Source: Streptomyces venezuelae ATCC 10712
Lineage (GTDB): Bacteria > Actinomycetota > Actinomycetes > Streptomycetales > Streptomycetaceae
Assembly (NCBI RefSeq): GCF_008639165.1
Contig: NZ_CP029197.1
Span: forward strand, 7,878,001-7,942,000
DNA: 64,000 nt
Reading direction: 5' to 3'
Positions 8,006 through 16,467 of this stretch are shown piece by piece. Each line of letters starts with the position of its first letter. Position 1 is the first letter of the stretch. The notes under the pieces were generated by a model. It was not told the origin of the DNA. It was given only the letters and a program-made list of their open reading frames with translations, and searched no databases. A program made the position numbers and the translations under genes.

Positions 8006-9331
8006 TCACACCGACCGGCGGAACACGGGTTTCACCGGCCGGCCGCCCAGCCAGGGCGTGGGGTCACCGGCGTCCAGCGCCTTCCGGTACACCGCGCACG
8101 CCTGCGCCACCACGTCGACGGTGTGGTCGATGTCGGCGTCGTCGAGCGCGCTGCTCACCACGAACGACGGGGCGAGCACCCCGCCCGCGAGGAGCCGCCG
8201 CAGGAACAGGGTGCGGTACGCCTGCGACGGCAGCCCGCGCTCGTCGAGCGTGGCGAACACCAGATTGCTGGCCCGGCCCCGTACGACGACGTGGTCACCG
8301 ACCCCCATGCCGGCCGCGGCCTCCCGGACCCCGGCGGCCAGCCGCTCGCCGAGGGCGTGCAGCCGCGCGGTGACGCCCTCCTCGGCGTAGGTGGTCTGCA
8401 CGGCCATCGCGGCGGCCAGCGCGTGCGTCTCCGCACCGTGCGTGGTGGACAGCAGGAACACCCGGTCGCCCGCGTGCCGCAGCCCGCCCCACTCCATCAG
8501 CTCGCGGCGCCCGGCGAGCGCGGAGACGGCGAACCCGTTGCCCAGCGCCTTGCCGAAGGTGGACAGGTCGGGGACGACGCCGTACAGGCCCTGGGCGCCC
8601 GCCTCCGACCAGCGCAGACCGGTGATCATCTCGTCGAAGACGAGGACGCAGCCGTGCCGGTCGGCCAGTTCGCGCAGTCCGGCGAGGTAGCCCGGCGGGG
8701 GTTCGGTGTGACCGGCGGGTTCCAGGATCAGACAGGCGACCTCTCCCCGGTACCGGTCGAGCAGCTCCTCCGTGGCGGCCAGGTCCCCGTACGGGAACGC
8801 CACCGTGAGCTCGGTGGTCGCCGCCGGGATGCCGGCGGACATCGGCGTGGTGCCGATGAACCAGTCGTCGACGGAGAAGAACGGGTGGTCGCCGCAGACG
8901 GCCACCCGGGGACGCCCGGTGACGGCGCGGGCGAGCCGCACGGCGGCGGTGGTGACGTCCGAGCCGTTCTTCGCGAACTTGACCATGTCGGCGGTCGGGA
9001 CCGTGGCCAGGAAGCGTTCCGCGGCCTCGATCTCCACGACGGACGGCCGGACGAAGTTGCCGCCCCGGTCGATCTCCCGCCGCACCGCCTCAAGGACGCG
9101 CGGATGGGCGTGTCCGAGGCTGACCGACCGCAGGCCGGAGCCGTACTCGACGTACCGGTTGCCGTCGACGTCCCACACATGGGCGCCGAGGCCGTGACTG
9201 ATCACCGGCGCCAGGTCCTCGGGGTACTGGTCGTCCCCCTTGGCGTACGTGTGCGCGCCCCCGGGGATCAGCTCGTGCAGCCGCGCGTTCGCCGCGCGCG
9301 ACCGGGGCAGGAGGAAGTCTTCGGTGTCCAC
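8006..9331 (-). CDS. Class III PLP-dependent aminotransferase (glutamate-1-semialdehyde aminomutase-like)
   Basis: 441 residues from a GTG. Fold-type I PLP features are present: KNGSDVTTAA phosphate-binding region (about 121), VFDEMITG with D233 contacting the cofactor, and the Schiff-base lysine K261 in STFGKALGNG. Overall it resembles glutamate-1-semialdehyde 2,1-aminomutases, but being the last gene of a polysaccharide operon it is unlikely to serve haem synthesis. Members of this branch in sugar clusters transfer or shift amino groups on small metabolites or sugars. It probably provides an amino or amino-acid substituent for the polymer. It starts 7 bases after the 3,5-epimerase gene. Confidence 0.8.
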   Translation of the reverse strand: MDTEDFLLPRSRAANARLHELIPGGAHTYAKGDDQYPEDLAPVISHGLGAHVWDVDGNRYVEYGSGLRSVSLGHAHPRVLEAVRREIDRGGNFVRPSVVEIEAAERFLATVPTADMVKFAKNGSDVTTAAVRLARAVTGRPRVAVCGDHPFFSVDDWFIGTTPMSAGIPAATTELTVAFPYGDLAATEELLDRYRGEVACLILEPAGHTEPPPGYLAGLRELADRHGCVLVFDEMITGLRWSEAGAQGLYGVVPDLSTFGKALGNGFAVSALAGRRELMEWGGLRHAGDRVFLLSTTHGAETHALAAAMAVQTTYAEEGVTARLHALGERLAAGVREAAAGMGVGDHVVVRGRASNLVFATLDERGLPSQAYRTLFLRRLLAGGVLAPSFVVSSALDDADIDHTVDVVAQACAVYRKALDAGDPTPWLGGRPVKPVFRRSV

Positions 9332-9338
9332 GCCGCCC

Positions 9339-9890
9339 TCACTTCTCCGCTTGCTTCAGGGCCTCGGCGAGGCGCGGCGCCTCCCGGTCCCGTGGGGACA
9401 TCGAGGTCGCCGGCAGCGGCCACGGAATGGCGAGCTCCGGGTCGTCGAAGGCGATCGTCACGTCCTCGGCGGGATCGTGCGGGCGGTCGATCCGGTACGA
9501 GGTGTCGGCGGTGTCGGTCAGCGCCTGGAAGCCGTGCGCGCACCCCGCCGGGACGTACAGGGTCCGCTGCGTCTCGCCGGACAGCTCGAAGGTGGCCACG
9601 TTGCGGTAGGTCGGCGAGTCCGCCCGCAGGTCGACGACCACGTCGAAGATCCTCCCGTACGAGCAGCGGACGAGCTTGGCCTCGCCGGCGCCCGAGCGCA
9701 GATGGAGGCCGCGCAGCACACCGCGGACCGAGCGGGACACGCTGTCCTGGACGAAGGCGCCCGGGTCGAGGCCCACCGAGCGGACCACGTCGGCGTCGAA
9801 GGTGCGGCAGAAGAAGCCGCGTTCGTCGGCGTACGGCGTCGGTTCGAACAGGAAGGCCCCGGAGATCTCCGGGACTTCGGTCGCTTTCAT
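9339..9890 (-). CDS. dTDP-4-dehydrorhamnose 3,5-epimerase-like protein
   Basis: 183 residues, the normal size for RmlC-type cupins. The ATG follows GGGAG. Diagnostic segments are DERGFFCRTF, SVRGVLRGLHLR (the catalytic His region), VVVDLRADSPTY and YVPAGCAHGFQ. RmlC enzymes epimerise C3 and C5 of 4-keto-6-deoxy nucleotide sugars. No RmlA, RmlB or RmlD gene is in the window, so either the substrate is made elsewhere or this homologue acts on the product of the local nucleotidyltransferase and methyltransferase. The start overlaps the stop of the pyruvyl-transferase gene by 4 bases (ATGA). Confidence 0.85.
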   Translation of the reverse strand: MKATEVPEISGAFLFEPTPYADERGFFCRTFDADVVRSVGLDPGAFVQDSVSRSVRGVLRGLHLRSGAGEAKLVRCSYGRIFDVVVDLRADSPTYRNVATFELSGETQRTLYVPAGCAHGFQALTDTADTSYRIDRPHDPAEDVTIAFDDPELAIPWPLPATSMSPRDREAPRLAEALKQAEK

Positions 9891-11137
9891 GGAGTCTCCC
9901 GTGGGGCGTGGGTGGGGACGGGGTGGGTCTTCGGGACGGCCTTGGGGAACAGGGCCGCCGTGAGGGCGGTGAACTGCTGCTCCACTCGACGGGCGGCGGC
10001 CAGGTTCCGCTCGGCGAGGGTCCGCCGCAGCTCCGGCGCGTTCTTCTCCAGGTCCCGGAACTGTTCGAGGAGCCGTTCGGCGTCGACCTCGCGGGCCGGG
10101 TGGCGGTACGCGGCGAGGCCGAACTCGGCCATGAGCGTGTCGCTCTTCGCCGCATAGCTGAGCGCGAGCGTCGGCACGCCGACCTTCAGCGCGCAGACCA
10201 GGTTGTGGTACCGGGTCGCGACCACGCTGTCGGCGGCCGCCATCTCCTTCATCAGGTCGGCGAGCGAGGCCGGCTCGGCTGCGGTGACCAGCGGGGAGTC
10301 CACCGCGTCCAGGATCGCGGCGACCACCGTCCGGTCGACCTCGTCGCCGGTGAGCAGCCGGACCGGCCTGCCGTCCTCGACGAGCGCGCGGACGAAGCGG
10401 ATCGTCCCTTCGAGGTAGCGCCGGTGGATCCCCTCCGCCCGGGCGCGGTCGTCGTCGCCGCCGTGGAAGTCCATGACGCCGACGCAGACCGTCCCGGGCG
10501 TCCCCGAGGGCGCGCTCGCCGCCGGCGTGGGCAGCGCGAACGCGAGGTCCGGACAGACCTCGTCCCCCGTGGTGTCGACGCCCATCGCCCGCAGGGCGTC
10601 GCGGGACTGCGCGTCCCGGTACGACCGGTACGCGGCGAGCCGCGCCGACCAGCGCACCAGGGCCCGGGTCGACGGGTTGCCGATCGGGGCGGCGCCGACC
10701 CCGGCAAGCGCGACCCGGGTGCCGAACAGCCGGCCGGACGCGCAGAGCAGGAACAGCGCGTACGGGAAGCCCCACGGCCGCAGCGGCAGGGTGGCCTCGA
10801 GCACGCCCATGCCCGGCACGATCACCACCTCGTGCCGGCGCACCCAGGCGGCGGTGCGGACGGCGTCGACGAGTTTGCCGAAGCCCTTCCCCGCGACCGC
10901 GCCCGCCCGCGACGCCGTCCGGTACTCGCCGCGGTACCAGTGGAGCCGGGTCGCGGGGAGCCGGTGCCGCAGCGCGACGACCTCCGGGCCGCCGCACATC
11001 GCGTCCACGACGGCCTCCGGGTGCGCGGAGCGGAGGTACCCGAGCACGGCCTCCATCGACCCGTCGTTGCCGAGGTTGCCGGAACCGAGCAGCCCGAACA
11101 GCCCGACGCGCGGCGGGCCCCCGTTCCGGGACCTCAC
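9887..11137 (-). CDS. Polysaccharide pyruvyl transferase family protein
   Basis: 416 residues from a GTG that overlaps the stop of the glycosyltransferase gene (GTGA). The N-terminus VGLFGLLGSGNLGNDGSMEAVL is the glycine-rich beginning typical of the PS_pyruv_trans family. The conserved late motif is ATRYHNLVCALKVGVP. Family members transfer pyruvate from phosphoenolpyruvate to sugar residues of exopolysaccharides, giving acidic ketals. Some relatives have other roles, so the pyruvate donor is inferred from family and context. A negatively charged polymer would fit with the AlgD-type dehydrogenase at the other end of the locus. Confidence 0.8.
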   Translation of the reverse strand: MRSRNGGPPRVGLFGLLGSGNLGNDGSMEAVLGYLRSAHPEAVVDAMCGGPEVVALRHRLPATRLHWYRGEYRTASRAGAVAGKGFGKLVDAVRTAAWVRRHEVVIVPGMGVLEATLPLRPWGFPYALFLLCASGRLFGTRVALAGVGAAPIGNPSTRALVRWSARLAAYRSYRDAQSRDALRAMGVDTTGDEVCPDLAFALPTPAASAPSGTPGTVCVGVMDFHGGDDDRARAEGIHRRYLEGTIRFVRALVEDGRPVRLLTGDEVDRTVVAAILDAVDSPLVTAAEPASLADLMKEMAAADSVVATRYHNLVCALKVGVPTLALSYAAKSDTLMAEFGLAAYRHPAREVDAERLLEQFRDLEKNAPELRRTLAERNLAAARRVEQQFTALTAALFPKAVPKTHPVPTHAPRETP

Positions 11138-12081
11138 GCCCGCCTGCCTTCCCGGCCGGCGACGATCGCGTCCAGGGAGACGGCGTACCGGGCCGGGTCG
11201 ACCGGGGCACGGTCCTCGACCCGCTCGCCGGCGCCCGGCCTGGCCCGGCTGGTCGCCCACGCGGCCAGGTGGCGGTAGCACGCCCGCCGGTCCGCCGGCG
11301 ACAGCGGCGCCCGCCGGATCGCCGCGACGAAGCCCCAGACGTACTCGGCGAGCAGCCGGGGCGTCGGGTGCAGCGGGCCGGCCCGGCGCGGGTCGAGGTT
11401 GACGCAGCGGGACCGCTTGGACGGGTTGGCCCGCTCGGCGCGGGTGGGGTGGTCGCGCCGGAAGTACAGCAGCTCGGGCACCTGGTGGAAGGGACCGTGC
11501 AGACCGATCTCGGAGACGAACGTGCGGTCCGCGTGGTGGTAGCTGTCGTGCGGCTTCACCCGGCGCAGCACGTCGGCCCGCATCACCCCGTAGAAGTCGT
11601 CGCCGCCGGGCTCGAAGAGCATGCTGCGGAAGCGCTCGGGCGCGCTCGGCGAGTCGGTGGCGAGCGTGTACTCGTACGGGACCTTCACCCGGCCGTCGCC
11701 GTCGATGACCGCCTGGTCGGCGTGGGCGAGGATGACGTCGGGCCGCTCGTCCAGCGCGTCCACGCAGCGCCGCAGCAGGTCCCTGGCGTACAGGTCGTCG
11801 TGCGAGGCCCACTTGAACAGCTCGCCGCGGCACTGGGTGAACACGTAGTTGTGGTTGGGCGCGGCGCCGATGTTCCGGGAGAGCCGGATGTACCGGATGC
11901 GCGAGTCCTTCGCGGCGTACCGGCGGCAGATGTCCCGGGTCCCGTCGGTCGAGGCGTTGTCGGAGATGACCAGCTCGAAGTCCTCGTAGGTCTGGCCGAG
12001 CAGGGCGTCGAGCGCCTCGGCGAGGTACTCCTCGCCGTTGTAGACGGGCAGGCCGATACCGAGCCGGGGAGGGGCGGTCAT
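11134..12081 (-). CDS. Family 2 glycosyltransferase
   Basis: 315 residues. The GT-A fold is clear: GIGLPVYNGEEYL at the start, VISDNASTDGT nucleotide-binding loop, and a metal-binding acidic motif in WASHDDLY. The remaining region is soluble, so the enzyme acts at the cytoplasmic face of the membrane, adding a sugar to the lipid-linked repeat unit. Donor and linkage cannot be read from sequence. It overlaps the pyruvyl-transferase gene downstream by 4 bases. It is separated from the flippase gene upstream by about 110 bases, the largest gap inside the operon, which is filled with repeats. Confidence 0.85.
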   Translation of the reverse strand: MTAPPRLGIGLPVYNGEEYLAEALDALLGQTYEDFELVISDNASTDGTRDICRRYAAKDSRIRYIRLSRNIGAAPNHNYVFTQCRGELFKWASHDDLYARDLLRRCVDALDERPDVILAHADQAVIDGDGRVKVPYEYTLATDSPSAPERFRSMLFEPGGDDFYGVMRADVLRRVKPHDSYHHADRTFVSEIGLHGPFHQVPELLYFRRDHPTRAERANPSKRSRCVNLDPRRAGPLHPTPRLLAEYVWGFVAAIRRAPLSPADRRACYRHLAAWATSRARPGAGERVEDRAPVDPARYAVSLDAIVAGREGRRA

Positions 12082-12119
12082 GATGTCCTCACTTCGGGGA
12101 TGGAGCGGTGAAGCTCAGG

Positions 12120-12252
12120 TCGGGAACGAACCGGTGGTGCTCGCGTCGGGCGGGCGTCGGTGCTGCTCGGCTCGGGAACGAACCGGTGGTGCTCAGGTCG
12201 GGGACGGGCTGGTCGGGTGCGCCTCGGGGACGGGACGGCGGTGGTGCTCGCG
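12120..12252 (-). repeat. Degenerate tandem repeats at the 3' end of the flippase gene
   Basis: A 23-bp sequence beginning TCGGGAACGAACCGG is present exactly at 12120-12142 and 12172-12194, 52 bp apart. A diverged copy at about 12225-12252 lies inside the flippase coding region. Read on the minus strand the copies encode variants of EHHR(F/R)VP. The flippase stop codon interrupts this series, so the array continues beyond the gene in what is now intergenic DNA. Confidence 0.75.
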
Positions 12253-13518
12253 CAGGGCGGCTCGCAGCTCCAGCCACCACACGGCCGAGCTGAGCAGCGT
12301 CGCGGCGGCGACCCCCCAGGCCGAGCCGACCGTGCCGGCCACGACCGCCCCGCCCAGACCACCGGCGACGTAGAAGGTGGAGGCGATCAGCTGGCAGCGC
12401 AGGCTGCGCCGGGCCGCGGCGAGCGCGCGGAGTCCGGCCGCCGCGCCGGTGCCGAGGCTCGCGCCCGCGACGCCGAGGGTGGCCGGCACGATGAGTTCCG
12501 ACGCGGCGTGCCAGACACCGCCGAGCACGAGCTCACCGAACCGGTCCGGTACGAGGAGCAGCGCCGCGCCCCAGAGCAGCGCGGCGGCCGCCTGCCCGCC
12601 GCCGAGCAGCAGACAGAACACCCGCAGCCGGTGCGGTGCCTGCCGCAGGACCCGCGCCGCCTCCGCGACGGTGACCAGGGACAGACCCATCAGGACGGCG
12701 AGGAACGGGCCGAGCAGGAGCTCCGCGCCCCGGACCACGCCGACCGCGCTGACCCCGACGATCGCGCCGAGGCCGTAGGCCCGCAGCTGGCCGGCGCCGC
12801 TGACGCCGACGTTCTCGACCAGATACCGGTAGCCGAGGTCGCTCTGCTCGCCCAGCCACGTCCGGGCCCCGGCCGGCCGCGGCCGGATGCCGGACTGCAG
12901 GTAGCCGTACCCCGCGGCGACCGCGGCGGACGCACCCCAGGCGAGCACGAACGCGGCGACGCTGCCGACGCGGGCCGCCACCAGCATGGCCGGGACGAGG
13001 GCGACGCCCATCACCAGGTCGTTGAGGAACGCCTTGCGCCCGGCGCCCGCCGCGAAGAACGAGAACCGCCAGGCGTCCTGGAGGAGCAGCCCCGGCAGCA
13101 CCACGCCGAGGCCGGCGAAGGCCGTGCCCACGGAGCCGCCGAGCACCGGTCCGAGCGCCAGACACACCACGCCGACGGCGGCGCCGACGCCGAGCGCGGT
13201 GCCCGAGGACCGGGCCACCGCGCCCCGCCAGGCCGCCTCGGGCACCCCGCTGAAGCGCACCATGAGCGGGTCGGTGGACAGCCCCCGGGAGACGCTGAGC
13301 ACCACGCCGTACGTCACCCAGGCCAGGCTGAACACCCCGAACGCGGCCAGCCCGAGCGAGCGGGCCACATAGATCCCGACCATGAAGTTGGTCGCGCTGG
13401 AGGCCGCCTGGTCGGCGAGCCCCCAGGACAGCCGTCCGGCCATGGCGCGCCGCGCGGCCGGCCGGGCGGGTCCGGCCGGGTCCGCGGGCGCCGTCGTCCT
13501 CTCCTTCCCGGTGCTCAT
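12193..13518 (-). CDS. Wzx-like polysaccharide flippase (MATE/MVF-type membrane protein)
   Basis: 441 residues with about twelve membrane helices, beginning after a 25-residue cytoplasmic tail (LSWGLADQAASSATNFMVGI). This start segment and overall topology match polysaccharide export flippases of the Wzx/RfbX group, which move undecaprenyl-linked repeat units across the membrane. With the Wzy-like protein at 19772-21052 and two Wzz-like proteins it completes a Wzx/Wzy-type assembly line. The start is 4 bases after the stop of the DUF4910 gene. The C-terminal 20 residues (HHRRPVPEAHPT) come from a tandem repeat that continues beyond the stop. Confidence 0.8.
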   Translation of the reverse strand: MSTGKERTTAPADPAGPARPAARRAMAGRLSWGLADQAASSATNFMVGIYVARSLGLAAFGVFSLAWVTYGVVLSVSRGLSTDPLMVRFSGVPEAAWRGAVARSSGTALGVGAAVGVVCLALGPVLGGSVGTAFAGLGVVLPGLLLQDAWRFSFFAAGAGRKAFLNDLVMGVALVPAMLVAARVGSVAAFVLAWGASAAVAAGYGYLQSGIRPRPAGARTWLGEQSDLGYRYLVENVGVSGAGQLRAYGLGAIVGVSAVGVVRGAELLLGPFLAVLMGLSLVTVAEAARVLRQAPHRLRVFCLLLGGGQAAAALLWGAALLLVPDRFGELVLGGVWHAASELIVPATLGVAGASLGTGAAAGLRALAAARRSLRCQLIASTFYVAGGLGGAVVAGTVGSAWGVAAATLLSSAVWWLELRAALREHHRRPVPEAHPTSPSPT

Positions 13519-13522
13519 CGGC

Positions 13523-14794
13523 TCATGCCTTGATCAGCCCGGCCTCGCACAGGGCGTCGGCGGCGGCCGCGACCGTGTCGAACGGCAGCCCGGACCGCTC
13601 GGCGACGTCGAGCAGACCGTGCTCGCCGTCGGAGAGGCTGAGCACCCAGAGCATGGCCATCTGCGCCTGTTTCGCGTCGCTGCGGCCGCCGAGCGAGTCG
13701 TACAACCCCCGCCGTCCCAGCTGCGGTTCGCCGTAGGGGCTGAGGTTGACGTACTTCCTGTTCCGGTCCAGTACGGCGAACGCCTCGCGGCAGACGGCGA
13801 GCGTGTCCGCCATCGCCTCCGGGGAGACGAAGTCCGGGTTGTCCGCCGAGGTGTGGTACTCGGGGTACCCGGCGTACGGGGTCCGGCTGAGCGAGCCCAC
13901 GCCGAGGTCGAACCCGGGCGAGCAGTACTGCCGCTCGTCGTAGCCGTACGGCGTGAACTCGGTGACGTGGTGCGGGCGTTCGGAGGCGGCGAGGACGTGC
14001 CGCAGCACCCGGTCGATCTCCGCGTCGCCGCGCCTGCTCTGCTTGTACGTCAGCCGGCCCGAGTCGCCCGCGCAGGCCAGCACCAGCCCGTGCTTGACCT
14101 GCTCGATCCGCTCGGCGTTGCGGGCCAGCCAGGTGATCGCCCCGATGGTGCCCGGCGCGTAGATGAACCGGTAGGTGTAGTACGGCGTCTCCTCGGCCAG
14201 TGCCCTGGCCAGGAACGTCGCCACCGCGATGCCGGCCAGGTTGTCGTTGGCCAGCGACGGATGGCAGACGTGGCAGGAGACGATCACCTCGTCGGAGACC
14301 TGACCGGGGACCACGTGCTCGGCGTAGGTGAGGTGGCCGTCGGCGAGGGTGGAGTCGACGCACACCTCGTACTCGCCGTCCGGCAGCGCGTCCAGGGTCT
14401 CCTGGGCCAGGCAGAACCCCCACTCCGGCGTGTAGTAGCTGGTGCGGTACGGCACCCAGCGGGGGTGCTCCGGCAGGGTGTGCAGGTGCTCCCGCAGCTC
14501 GGACAGCGGCATGGTCCGTGACACCGGCACGCTGTAGCCGAGCACGTGCAGGCTGGACGCGGCGAAGTCGATCACCCGGTTCCCGGCGGCGTCGGCGACG
14601 TACGCGTCCCGGATGTTCCACTCCTGGGGCACCGTCCAGTCGAGCACCTGTGTGCCGGTGGGCACCTCGTGCACCTGGAGCGGAACGTACTCGCCGACGA
14701 TCTCCAGGGTGGCGCGCACCCCGTCGCCCGTGATGCTCCGGCAGAGCGGGTACAGCCGCTCCACCAGCTCGTGCATGTCCTTTCCGACGGTCAC
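13523..14794 (-). CDS. DUF4910 / M28-aminopeptidase-like protein of polysaccharide clusters
   Basis: 423 residues from the GTG at 14794, which overlaps the epimerase stop (GTGA). An internal ATG six codons later is less favoured. The central domain resembles zinc aminopeptidases: CHVCHPS at 174-180 and NDN at 183-185 match the first metal-ligand region, followed by YAPGTIGAITWL, CAGDSG and YPEYHTSADN. The last 80 residues look like a winged-helix region (LLDVAERSGLPFDTVAAAADAL). Proteins of this family travel with sugar-modification genes, but the reaction is not known to me. It could hydrolyse an amide or remodel an amino-acyl substituent rather than act on peptides. The name is a family assignment only. 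Confidence 0.7.
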   Translation of the reverse strand: MTVGKDMHELVERLYPLCRSITGDGVRATLEIVGEYVPLQVHEVPTGTQVLDWTVPQEWNIRDAYVADAAGNRVIDFAASSLHVLGYSVPVSRTMPLSELREHLHTLPEHPRWVPYRTSYYTPEWGFCLAQETLDALPDGEYEVCVDSTLADGHLTYAEHVVPGQVSDEVIVSCHVCHPSLANDNLAGIAVATFLARALAEETPYYTYRFIYAPGTIGAITWLARNAERIEQVKHGLVLACAGDSGRLTYKQSRRGDAEIDRVLRHVLAASERPHHVTEFTPYGYDERQYCSPGFDLGVGSLSRTPYAGYPEYHTSADNPDFVSPEAMADTLAVCREAFAVLDRNRKYVNLSPYGEPQLGRRGLYDSLGGRSDAKQAQMAMLWVLSLSDGEHGLLDVAERSGLPFDTVAAAADALCEAGLIKA

Positions 14795-15816
14795 CGGCGC
14801 CACCGCAGGGTGTCGTCGACGGCGCCGGACTCCGAGGCCGCGCGCAGCACGGCGAGCCGGGTGAAACGCTGCTCGAAGTCCTCCCGGGTCAGCCCGAACT
14901 CGCGGTAGGCGTCGGCGAGTTCGAGAGCCCCGCGCTTCACCGTCCACTCGCAGTCGAAGCCCGGGACCGCGCCGCGGAACCGGGCGAAGTCCACCCGGTA
15001 CGACCGCGGATCGGCGCCGGTCTCCCCGGTGATCACCACCTTCGAGCCGGCCACCGCCTCGGCGACCTGCCCGGCGATCTCGGCGACCGTGACGTTGTTG
15101 ACCTCGCTGCCGATGTTGAACGCCCGGTCGTGCACCGCCTCGCGCGGCGCGGTCAGCGCGGCCGTGAAGGCCCGGGCGATGTCGGCGGCGTGCACCAGCG
15201 GACGCCAGGGCGTGCCGTCGGACATCACCAGAACCTCGCCGGACAGCAGGGCGTGGCCCACCAGGTTGTTCAGCACGATGTCGGCGCGCAGCCGGGGGGA
15301 GTAGCCGAACGCGGTGGCGTTGCGCATGTACACCGGGGTGAAGTCGCCGTCGGCGAGCGCGTGCAGGTCGTCCTCCACCCGGACCTTGGACTCGGCGTAC
15401 GGGGTCACCGGGCGCAACGGCGCGTCCTCGGAGACCAGTTCGTCACCGCCGGCGGCGCCGTACACCGAGCAGGTCGAGGCGTACAGGAAGCGCCGCACCC
15501 CGGCGTCCTTGGCCAGCCGGGCGAGCCGCACGGAGGCGTGGTGGTTGATGTCGTAGGTGAGGTCCGGCGCCAGCGATCCCAGCGGGTCGTTCGACAGCGC
15601 GCCCAGGTGGATCACGGCGTCCACCCCGGCCACGTGCTCGGCCGTGACGTCACGCAGGTCCACCCGGTGCCCGGCGGGGTCCGCGGGCGGCGGGCCGAGC
15701 ACACAGTCGGCGAACAGGCCGGAGTCGAGTCCGACGACCTCGTGCCCGGCGGCGGCGAGGACCGGGGCCATCACGGTGCCCAGGTAGCCCTGGTGTCCGG
15801 TCAGCAGTACGCGCAA
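14791..15816 (-). CDS. NAD-dependent nucleotide-sugar epimerase/dehydratase (extended SDR)
   Basis: 341 residues. The Rossmann fingerprint TGHQGYLG is at 6-13 and the catalytic YxxxK at 140-144 (YAESK), with the partner Ser/Thr in YASTCSVYG. Extended SDR enzymes of this type act on sugar nucleotides as 4-epimerases, 4,6-dehydratases or reductases. The sequence shows no residues that decide among these. Between a deacetylase gene and the DUF4910 gene, and near a nucleotidyltransferase and a C-methyltransferase, it probably supplies a step in a modified deoxysugar pathway. Confidence 0.85.
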   Translation of the reverse strand: MRVLLTGHQGYLGTVMAPVLAAAGHEVVGLDSGLFADCVLGPPPADPAGHRVDLRDVTAEHVAGVDAVIHLGALSNDPLGSLAPDLTYDINHHASVRLARLAKDAGVRRFLYASTCSVYGAAGGDELVSEDAPLRPVTPYAESKVRVEDDLHALADGDFTPVYMRNATAFGYSPRLRADIVLNNLVGHALLSGEVLVMSDGTPWRPLVHAADIARAFTAALTAPREAVHDRAFNIGSEVNNVTVAEIAGQVAEAVAGSKVVITGETGADPRSYRVDFARFRGAVPGFDCEWTVKRGALELADAYREFGLTREDFEQRFTRLAVLRAASESGAVDDTLRWRR

Positions 15817-15819
15817 GGT

Positions 15820-16467
15820 TCAATCCCCCAGATCGAGAGTGAGTTTGGTGACGGCGAACGCCTCGGCGTACCGCGCGTGGCATTCGATGCCGCGGATGCG
15901 TGCCAGACCGAGGAAGGCTTCCCGGTCGTACCAGGGACGGTGCCGCTGCGAGGGGTAGTGCTCCTGCAGCAGCCGCACCTTGTGCTCGGCGATCTCCGGC
16001 GTCAGCGGCTGGTACGCCGACGGACGCCCGAGATCGCCGTCCCACTTGACGATCTCGTAGCCGAGCACGAGATGGTCGCGGAACGCGGTGGTCATCAGCT
16101 GCGCCAGCCCGCGGTGGTCCTGGTGTGCGTCATCGGTGCGCGGCGCCACGATCACGTCCGGCTCGGACCGCTCGCGCAGCTCCTCGACCGCCGCCTTGGC
16201 CTCCTCCCAGTGCGCGGGCAGCCGGCCGTCCGGCAGCTTGAGCACGGTCAGCCGCAGGTCGGCGTCCGGGCAGAAGGCGGCAAGCGCGGCCCGCTCCTCG
16301 TCCTCGCGCTCACCGCCGCCGCCGGACAGCACCAGCGCGTCGACCCGGAGACCCGGCCGCGCGCGGCACATCGTCAGGAGCGTGCCGCCGGCGCCGATGG
16401 CGATGTCGTCGCAGTGCGCGCCCACCGCGACGACCCGGTCGAGCCGTCCCGCCCCGAGCCGGATCAC
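15820..16467 (-). CDS. PIG-L family deacetylase
   Basis: 215 residues from a GTG overlapping the nucleotidyltransferase stop (GTGA). The zinc-binding motif of the LmbE/PIG-L family appears as AHCDD (18-21; usually AHPDD) with a later HQDHRG motif. These are the family's metal ligands. Enzymes of this family remove N-acetyl groups from sugars such as GlcNAc derivatives. The replacement of Pro by Cys in the first motif is a mild departure. In this operon it probably deacetylates a sugar intermediate, perhaps preparing an amine for further acylation. Confidence 0.82.
   Translation of the reverse strand: MIRLGAGRLDRVVAVGAHCDDIAIGAGGTLLTMCRARPGLRVDALVLSGGGGEREDEERAALAAFCPDADLRLTVLKLPDGRLPAHWEEAKAAVEELRERSEPDVIVAPRTDDAHQDHRGLAQLMTTAFRDHLVLGYEIVKWDGDLGRPSAYQPLTPEIAEHKVRLLQEHYPSQRHRPWYDREAFLGLARIRGIECHARYAEAFAVTKLTLDLGD

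Noticed and set aside
8006..9331. Haem-pathway hemL gene
   Set aside because: The protein resembles glutamate-1-semialdehyde aminomutase, but it ends a polysaccharide operon and no other haem gene is near.
8123..11278. 1051-codon plus-strand open frame opposite the aminotransferase, epimerase and pyruvyl transferase genes
   Set aside because: Shadow frame. All protein motifs of known families are on the minus strand.
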